Shown: piece by piece, positions 60,118 to 64,000 of the stretch
Layout: each line of letters opens with the position of its first letter
How positions within the stretch are numbered: position 1 is the first letter of the stretch
DNA from: Oscillospiraceae bacterium
GTDB lineage: Bacteria; Bacillota; Clostridia; Oscillospirales; Oscillospiraceae
Assembly: GCA_022793095.1 (NCBI GenBank)
Contig: JAAWCD010000109.1
Location: forward strand, 1-64,000
DNA length: 64,000 nt
Direction of reading: 5' to 3'
Notes under the pieces: model-generated
What the model was told of the DNA's origin: nothing
The model's database searches: none
Seen by the model: the letters and a program-made list of their open reading frames with translations, nothing else
Made by a program: the position numbers and the translations under genes

Positions 60118-60633
60118 CTATATCAGGCCGAACCGGGAGGCGTCTTCCCACTCCGTAAGGCCGAGAGCCTGCCGGGCCTTTGCCTGCTGCCAGGTCAGCC
60201 GGATAGGGTCCTCCTCCAGGTAGGCAGTCAGCTCCGCCAGCCCCTCGCGGGTGGAGCTGCTCACCTCGAAAATACGCTCACAGCCAGAATTGACCATCCA
60301 GTTCCGCACCATCGGGACGTTGGCGAAGGGAGAGTCAATTTTTGTGATGATGCCAATAAGAGGCCGGTTCGTAAAGCACTGACAATCCGCCTCAAACACG
60401 CTGAACGGTTCATCCGCCGCCATCAGAAGGGCCAGTACGTCGGCTTCAAAGGAGAAGCAGGCAAGGCCCAGGCCACACCGCTTGGTCTCCGCATACTCGC
60501 CGGGAGAGTCAATGATAAACTCCTCTGTGTTGGTGTATTGCGTCTTCTGGTAGTGAAGCTCTTCCCCCTTCAGCGCCTGGGTCAGGGATGTCTTCCCCGC
60601 CTCGCTTCGCCCCATCAAAAACAGCTTCTTCAT
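60118..60633 (-). CDS. eutP: EutP/PduV-family P-loop protein
   Basis: A 171-residue protein with P-loop GRSEAGKT (8-15). EutP is usually found in ethanolamine or propanediol microcompartment operons and has been described as an acetate kinase or a small GTPase-like protein. Here it is downstream of two EutS-type shell genes, two bases after the second. No other eut gene is in view. Confidence 0.88.
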   Translation of the reverse strand: MKKLFLMGRSEAGKTSLTQALKGEELHYQKTQYTNTEEFIIDSPGEYAETKRCGLGLACFSFEADVLALLMAADEPFSVFEADCQCFTNRPLIGIITKIDSPFANVPMVRNWMVNSGCERIFEVSSSTREGLAELTAYLEEDPIRLTWQQAKARQALGLTEWEDASRFGLI

Positions 60634-60635
60634 AG

Positions 60636-61067
60636 CTATTCCTCCGTGATGCCGCACACCGTAAAGTTCAGCTCATACCGGAAGAAATCAATCACCCCTT
60701 CCAAGGCGCTTCTCACATGGGCGCGCCGGCCCAGAAGAATGACGGTTCCGCTGAACCGGTCCAGAAAGCCCAGCTCAATATGTCCGTTCTTCGTGGCAAC
60801 ATCAGCAGCCACAACAGCCGCGTCCGCCGGCGTGAGATGCAGAAGGCCAATGGATTCCCCCGTGTGGTCCTCCCCCAGATGGGTTCCAATGTGAAGGCCC
60901 AGATTCTGATATATCCGGGTTTCTGAAACGCCGATGAGCTGGGCCAGGGAGATTTCTTTTCCGGGAACCTTCACGCAGACCAGACGCAGCCTGTCTTCCT
61001 TCAGCTCGCTGTACGTTCGCGCATAGATCTTTTCCAGGAATTCCTCCCTTGTCATTCGATCTCCCAT
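60636..61067 (-). CDS. eutS: EutS-type microcompartment shell protein, extended
   Basis: A 143-residue BMC-domain protein. Against the adjacent 120-residue EutS it has an extra N-terminal segment of about 20 residues (MGDRMTREEFLEKIYARTYS), predicted as an amphipathic helix. It also has a small insertion around residue 60 (GTHLGEDHTGES). The BMC core includes LHLTPADAAVVAADVATKNG and FLDRFSGTVILLGR. ATG at 61067 follows AGGAAG by seven bases. The pair could form mixed hexamers; the extension is a candidate interaction helix. Confidence 0.88.
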   Translation of the reverse strand: MGDRMTREEFLEKIYARTYSELKEDRLRLVCVKVPGKEISLAQLIGVSETRIYQNLGLHIGTHLGEDHTGESIGLLHLTPADAAVVAADVATKNGHIELGFLDRFSGTVILLGRRAHVRSALEGVIDFFRYELNFTVCGITEE

Positions 61068-61078
61068 AGCAGAACTTC

Positions 61079-61441
61079 CTATCTCTTCGTGATCTTACAG
61101 ACGACGTATCCCAACACGTCGCGGAAATAGGCCACAACCTCAGTCATGGCGGCTGTCACGTCAGCAATGTCTCCTGTGATAATCATCGTGCCGGTGAACC
61201 GGTCCGCGAAGCCCAGATAGACGTCTCCGCTTTTTACCGCAATGTCGGAGGCGATGACGGCAGACTCCGGCGGCGTCAGATTCATAATCCCAATGGCGCA
61301 GCTCCCGTAATCAATGGACGGATTCAGCCCCAGCTTTTGATAGATAACCGGCGCAGGACCGCCTATCACATGGGCAAATGTGATTTCTTTTCCCGCCACC
61401 GTCTCCTGTACAATTCGGATTTGGTCATGCGTGTCACTCAT
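61079..61441 (-). CDS. eutS: EutS-type microcompartment shell protein
   Basis: A 120-residue BMC-domain protein with the circularly permuted EutS layout. N-terminal strand VAGKEITFAHVIGG is followed by IYQKLGL, MNLTPPESAVIASDIAVKSG and FADRFTGTMIITGD. EutS hexamers are bent and lie at shell edges. It is the first gene of a three-gene unit (eutS-eutS-eutP), 11 bases before the second. Confidence 0.9.
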   Translation of the reverse strand: MSDTHDQIRIVQETVAGKEITFAHVIGGPAPVIYQKLGLNPSIDYGSCAIGIMNLTPPESAVIASDIAVKSGDVYLGFADRFTGTMIITGDIADVTAAMTEVVAYFRDVLGYVVCKITKR

Positions 61442-61735
61442 ATCGGCTCGTGCCCCCTGACATTTTCTCTATTAAGCATAAAATTCCAGTTCCATTATTC
61501 AGAATATTAGTTTTTTTGCTCAAACTCAACTTTTTTACACCATATCACATCTGCCCCCAAAAGTCAACCGAATCCCTGGCTATGACCGGCGGCAGGACGT
61601 AGGATTGTCAAACATATTGGACGAGGAAGCTAAAGGGAGAAAGGAAATTGAGGGGTCTCAGCCGGCAAGTTGTTGGAGGGACAACAGCAAGCTGCATTTC
61701 AAAGCCGGCCAATCGCGGAATCTGCAATTTTCCTC

Positions 61736-61763
61736 TTGACGAAATAGAAAAATGTGATATAAT
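61736..61763 (+). promoter_or_regulatory. Promoter of tRNA-Ser
   Basis: TTGACG (61736-61741), 16 bases, TATAAT (61758-61763). The rest of the 61442-61819 gap is A/T-rich and holds no gene I can support. Confidence 0.75.
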
Positions 61764-61819
61764 ATCTTTTGTTCGATACTCATACTCCCAAACGCATCTG
61801 TTTTGCAGAGCACTGCCAC

Positions 61820-61910
61820 GGAGAAGTGGCTGAGTGGTCGAAGGCGCACGATTGGAAATCGTGTGTACGTTGATAGCGTACCGAGGGTTCAAATCCCTCC
61901 TTCTCCGCCA
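61820..61910 (+). tRNA. tRNA-Ser (anticodon GGA)
   Basis: Acceptor GGAGAAG / CTTCTCC, anticodon stem CACGA / TCGTG with loop TTGGAAA (anticodon GGA, codon TCC). It has a long class II variable arm (TGTACGTTGATAGCGTAC) and T loop TTCAAAT. Discriminator G at 61907, CCA encoded. Confidence 0.95.
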
Positions 61911-61911
61911 A

Positions 61912-61951
61912 CACAAACCCCTTGGAACTGTAAGGTTCCAAGGGGTTTGTG
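61912..61951 (+). terminator. Hairpin after tRNA-Ser
   Basis: CACAAACCCCTTGGAAC / GTTCCAAGGGGTTTGTG, a perfect 17-bp stem two bases after the CCA. Confidence 0.8.
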
Positions 61952-61984
61952 CTGTTGTTTGACCCTTACGGGATTTTTATAAGG

Positions 61985-62113
61985 TAGTTGTATTGTACCT
62001 GACTGCGGCGGACAGTTCAAGCAGCTTGAAACGAGCGAGTTTTCGGGGAGCGTGGACAAGGAGCGAAGCGACTGTCTCTCTTTTTGAACTTGCTGTCAGG
62101 TCAGTACGATACA
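61985..62113. other. Imperfect long dyad, possible structured element
   Basis: GTATTGTAC.CTGAC..GACAGTTCAA (61990-62020) is mirrored imperfectly by TTGAACTTGCTGTCAGGTCA and GTACGATAC (62084-62112). Smaller dyads lie inside (GGACAAGGAGCG..). The 61952-62494 stretch has short frames on both strands but none with an RBS and a recognisable product. It may be a non-coding element or decayed mobile DNA between tRNA-Ser and the primase gene. Confidence 0.3.
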
Positions 62114-62418
62114 GCATGGGGTGGGAACACCCCGCCCTCAACAGGGCGGCTGCGACACGGCGCTTCATCTGGCGGACCAGGGAAAACCGTAACCATCATC
62201 GAAATGCAGCCGGAAGCGCCCAACGGCGGGACCAACGGCTACAAGCAGTTCACCCGGCAGGGCATTCCGGGAAAAGGGAGTCATAGTCCGGACGTATCTC
62301 AAATGCGTGGCGGTCCCGACGGCCACCCTGGCTGGGCCAAGGAACGCCAGCTGATTGCGCGAAGCGGAAAGTTTGTTCCGTATTTGTGTCTCTTTGTCGA
62401 AAAAATTCGGAATATGAC

Positions 62419-62448
62419 TTGCACAGTCCCCACACTTCAAGGTATAAT
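62419..62448 (+). promoter_or_regulatory. Promoter of the primase gene, with an upstream 0A-box-like site
   Basis: TTGCAC (62419-62424), 18 bases, TATAAT (62443-62448), 46 bases before the primase start. TTTGTCGAA, a perfect 0A-box match, lies at 62393-62401, 17 bases upstream of the -35. Confidence 0.6.
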
Positions 62449-62494
62449 TTTGTCATGATTCATAAAATTTTCCGAGTTTGGGAGGGAACGCCGC

Positions 62495-64000
62495 ATGCCG
62501 TCCAAAAATCAGGATTACCACCGCTATATCAGAGAAAACGTCCCCCTGTCCGATGTCTGCGCCCGGCTGGACCTGTACACCAAGCAGCATGGGGTCCAGG
62601 TGCGGGCTCTGTGTCCCTTTCACAACGACCGGACGCCGTCGCTTCACATCTACCGCGATCACTACCACTGCTACGTCTGTCAGGCCCACGGCGACCTCTT
62701 CAACCTCGTTCAGAAGGTCAACGGAGTCGATTTCCCAGGGGCTGTCGCTTGGGTCGAGGAGCAATTTCCCTTCGTGTTGGGCCAGAAGCCAGTCAAAAGT
62801 AAAGGCCGCAGGCAAAGCCAAACCCCCTTCCAGATTGCCTTGGACTATTATTCCGCCGGAAAATGTGTCGTTTCACCTGCAATAGCCAATAAACGGGGGT
62901 ATCAGCCGGAATTTCTGCGAAAGGCGGAGGTCTACCAGACAGACGGGCATGTCCTCTGCGGCCACGCGGCGCGGGAGGAGCTGGACGCGCTGCTTTCAGC
63001 CCAGCTGATTCAGCGAGATGCCCGCGCCCGTCCGGAGGACCTTTCCCCTTATCAGGACTACTTTTTCAAAGAACGGCTCCTGTTCACCCTGCGGGACGCT
63101 GGCCGGCGGGTAGTGGGCTTTGCCGGGCGAAGCACGTCAGAGAACGACAAGCCCAAATACCTCTACACCAAAGATCTGCGAAAAAACGACCTGCTCTACC
63201 GGCTGGACAAGGTGATCGACCGCTGGAACCGGACGGAGGAGGCCGAGTGCAGCCTCTATCTGGTGGAGGGCTTGTTCGACGCCCTGCGCCTGGAATCGCT
63301 GGGGCTGGACGCCGCCGCCGTGCTGGGCAGTCATCTGACAGACGGGCAGCTGCTCATTCTGGAACGGCTCGTGGAGCAGCAGCGGCAGCGGGGCCGGACG
63401 GTGGCGCTCCGCTGCTTCCTGGACTCCGACAAGGCCGGGGTGGAGGGCGCTTATCAGCTGATCCGGTCCGTCTGGCGGAGCGATATCCTGCGGGATACGC
63501 CGCTGGCCATGCTGTTGGACTCGACCGCCTTTCTAAACCCGTCGGAGGCCTCTCCCAAGGACCCGGACGAATTCCTGAAGGGCATGGAGAAGGACGCGGC
63601 TTCCGCGTGGCTGGAGAAGCGCCAGGTCCATCCGATGGAATTCCTCCTGCGGCGCTTTCTGGACCAGCAAAACCTGGCTTTTGACGGAGATGAGCTGGAA
63701 ACGCAATGGGAAAATCTGCCTCTTTTGCCCAAGGTCCGGATTTTAAACCAGCTTTCCAACCTGTTCAGCGAGACTGTCTGGAAGGAATTGCTGTCCTTTT
63801 ACACCGAGCATGAAACGAAAAAATGCTTTGCCCTGACCCTGCTGGACCGCTATTTGCGGACGAAAGCGGACCCGTTCTCCGAAACCGTCAACGCGGAAAA
63901 AGAGCCCCGCAACTCGCCCTACGCGCTGGCGCTGGAAATGGCGCGGACCGGATACAAGCAGGAATCCCTGCCTCTGGACGACGCCTCCTGGGACCGGCTG
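62495..64000 (+). CDS. CHC2/TOPRIM primase of mobile-element type (partial)
   Basis: An open frame of 502 codons that runs past the window end. Start: ATG after GGGAGGGAACGCC. An N-terminal zinc finger (C40, H43, C59, C62: CPFH..CYVC) and a DnaG-like core follow. The TOPRIM domain has E258 (LYLVEGLFDAL) and D310/D312 (FLDSDKAG). It differs from chromosomal DnaG in the finger region and lacks the usual dnaG-rpoD context so far. It resembles primases of integrative elements and phages. It could open an element located just after tRNA-Ser. Confidence 0.85.
   Translation, partial: MPSKNQDYHRYIRENVPLSDVCARLDLYTKQHGVQVRALCPFHNDRTPSLHIYRDHYHCYVCQAHGDLFNLVQKVNGVDFPGAVAWVEEQFPFVLGQKPVKSKGRRQSQTPFQIALDYYSAGKCVVSPAIANKRGYQPEFLRKAEVYQTDGHVLCGHAAREELDALLSAQLIQRDARARPEDLSPYQDYFFKERLLFTLRDAGRRVVGFAGRSTSENDKPKYLYTKDLRKNDLLYRLDKVIDRWNRTEEAECSLYLVEGLFDALRLESLGLDAAAVLGSHLTDGQLLILERLVEQQRQRGRTVALRCFLDSDKAGVEGAYQLIRSVWRSDILRDTPLAMLLDSTAFLNPSEASPKDPDEFLKGMEKDAASAWLEKRQVHPMEFLLRRFLDQQNLAFDGDELETQWENLPLLPKVRILNQLSNLFSETVWKELLSFYTEHETKKCFALTLLDRYLRTKADPFSETVNAEKEPRNSPYALALEMARTGYKQESLPLDDASWDRL

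Noticed and set aside
61993..62458. Short open frames between tRNA-Ser and the primase as genes
   Set aside because: Several frames overlap on both strands, none has an RBS, and none resembles a protein family. They follow from the dyad-rich sequence.

Overview
The window looks like the chromosome of a spore-forming, GC-rich member of the Clostridia, most like the Oscillospiraceae (Flavonifractor/Intestinimonas/Oscillibacter type). The evidence is a Spo0A-like regulator with 0A boxes, a SpoIID-like protein, a T-box leader before valS, SLH-domain surface proteins, strong Shine-Dalgarno sites, frequent GTG starts, and a dense family of A/T palindromic intergenic repeats. The family assignment is inference from gene content and style, not from a marker tree.

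Layout. 0-13 kb is mostly housekeeping: rny with a promoter-terminator unit (candidate structured RNA) just upstream, prmA, a MntP-type Mn exporter, a divergent Spo0A-like regulator, an HtrA protease, ymdB, tRNA-Gln, a uracil permease, and a P-type cation ATPase behind a yybP-ykoY (Mn2+) riboswitch. 13-17 kb is a MoxR / DUF58 / transglutaminase operon. 17-24 kb is a LivKHMGF-type ABC transporter whose first gene has a canonical sigma-54 promoter, with a sigma-54 activator encoded immediately upstream. 24-31 kb has a hybrid sensor kinase overlapping a lipoprotein solute-binding gene, and an enoate-reductase-like flavoenzyme. 30.6-34.2 kb is a valine-type T-box controlling a small membrane protein and valS. 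34-39.5 kb holds a DivIVA-like protein, an unpaired fumarase-type beta subunit, a MecA-like protein, transposase debris, citrate synthase and a SpoIID-like protein. 39.5-44.4 kb has two SLH proteins, a PD-(D/E)XK nuclease-like protein and a GntR/YtrA regulator.

44.5-58.3 kb is a compact head-plus-contractile-tail phage gene cluster: terminase, portal, protease-like protein, decoration protein, capsid, connectors, sheath, tube, tail chaperone with a textbook -1 frameshift signal, LysM protein, hub, spike, wedge, baseplate J and a YmfQ-like protein. I see no integrase, repressor, lysis gene, tail fibre or recognisable long tape-measure gene. Intergenic host-type repeats lie at several of its gene junctions. 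I read it as an old, probably domesticated or remnant, particle-forming locus.

58.4-64 kb has a lipoprotein with a gluzincin-like metallopeptidase motif, a hotdog thioesterase, an orphan pair of EutS-type microcompartment shell genes with eutP, tRNA-Ser, a non-coding stretch with imperfect dyad structure, and the start of a mobile-element-type CHC2/TOPRIM primase that runs off the window.
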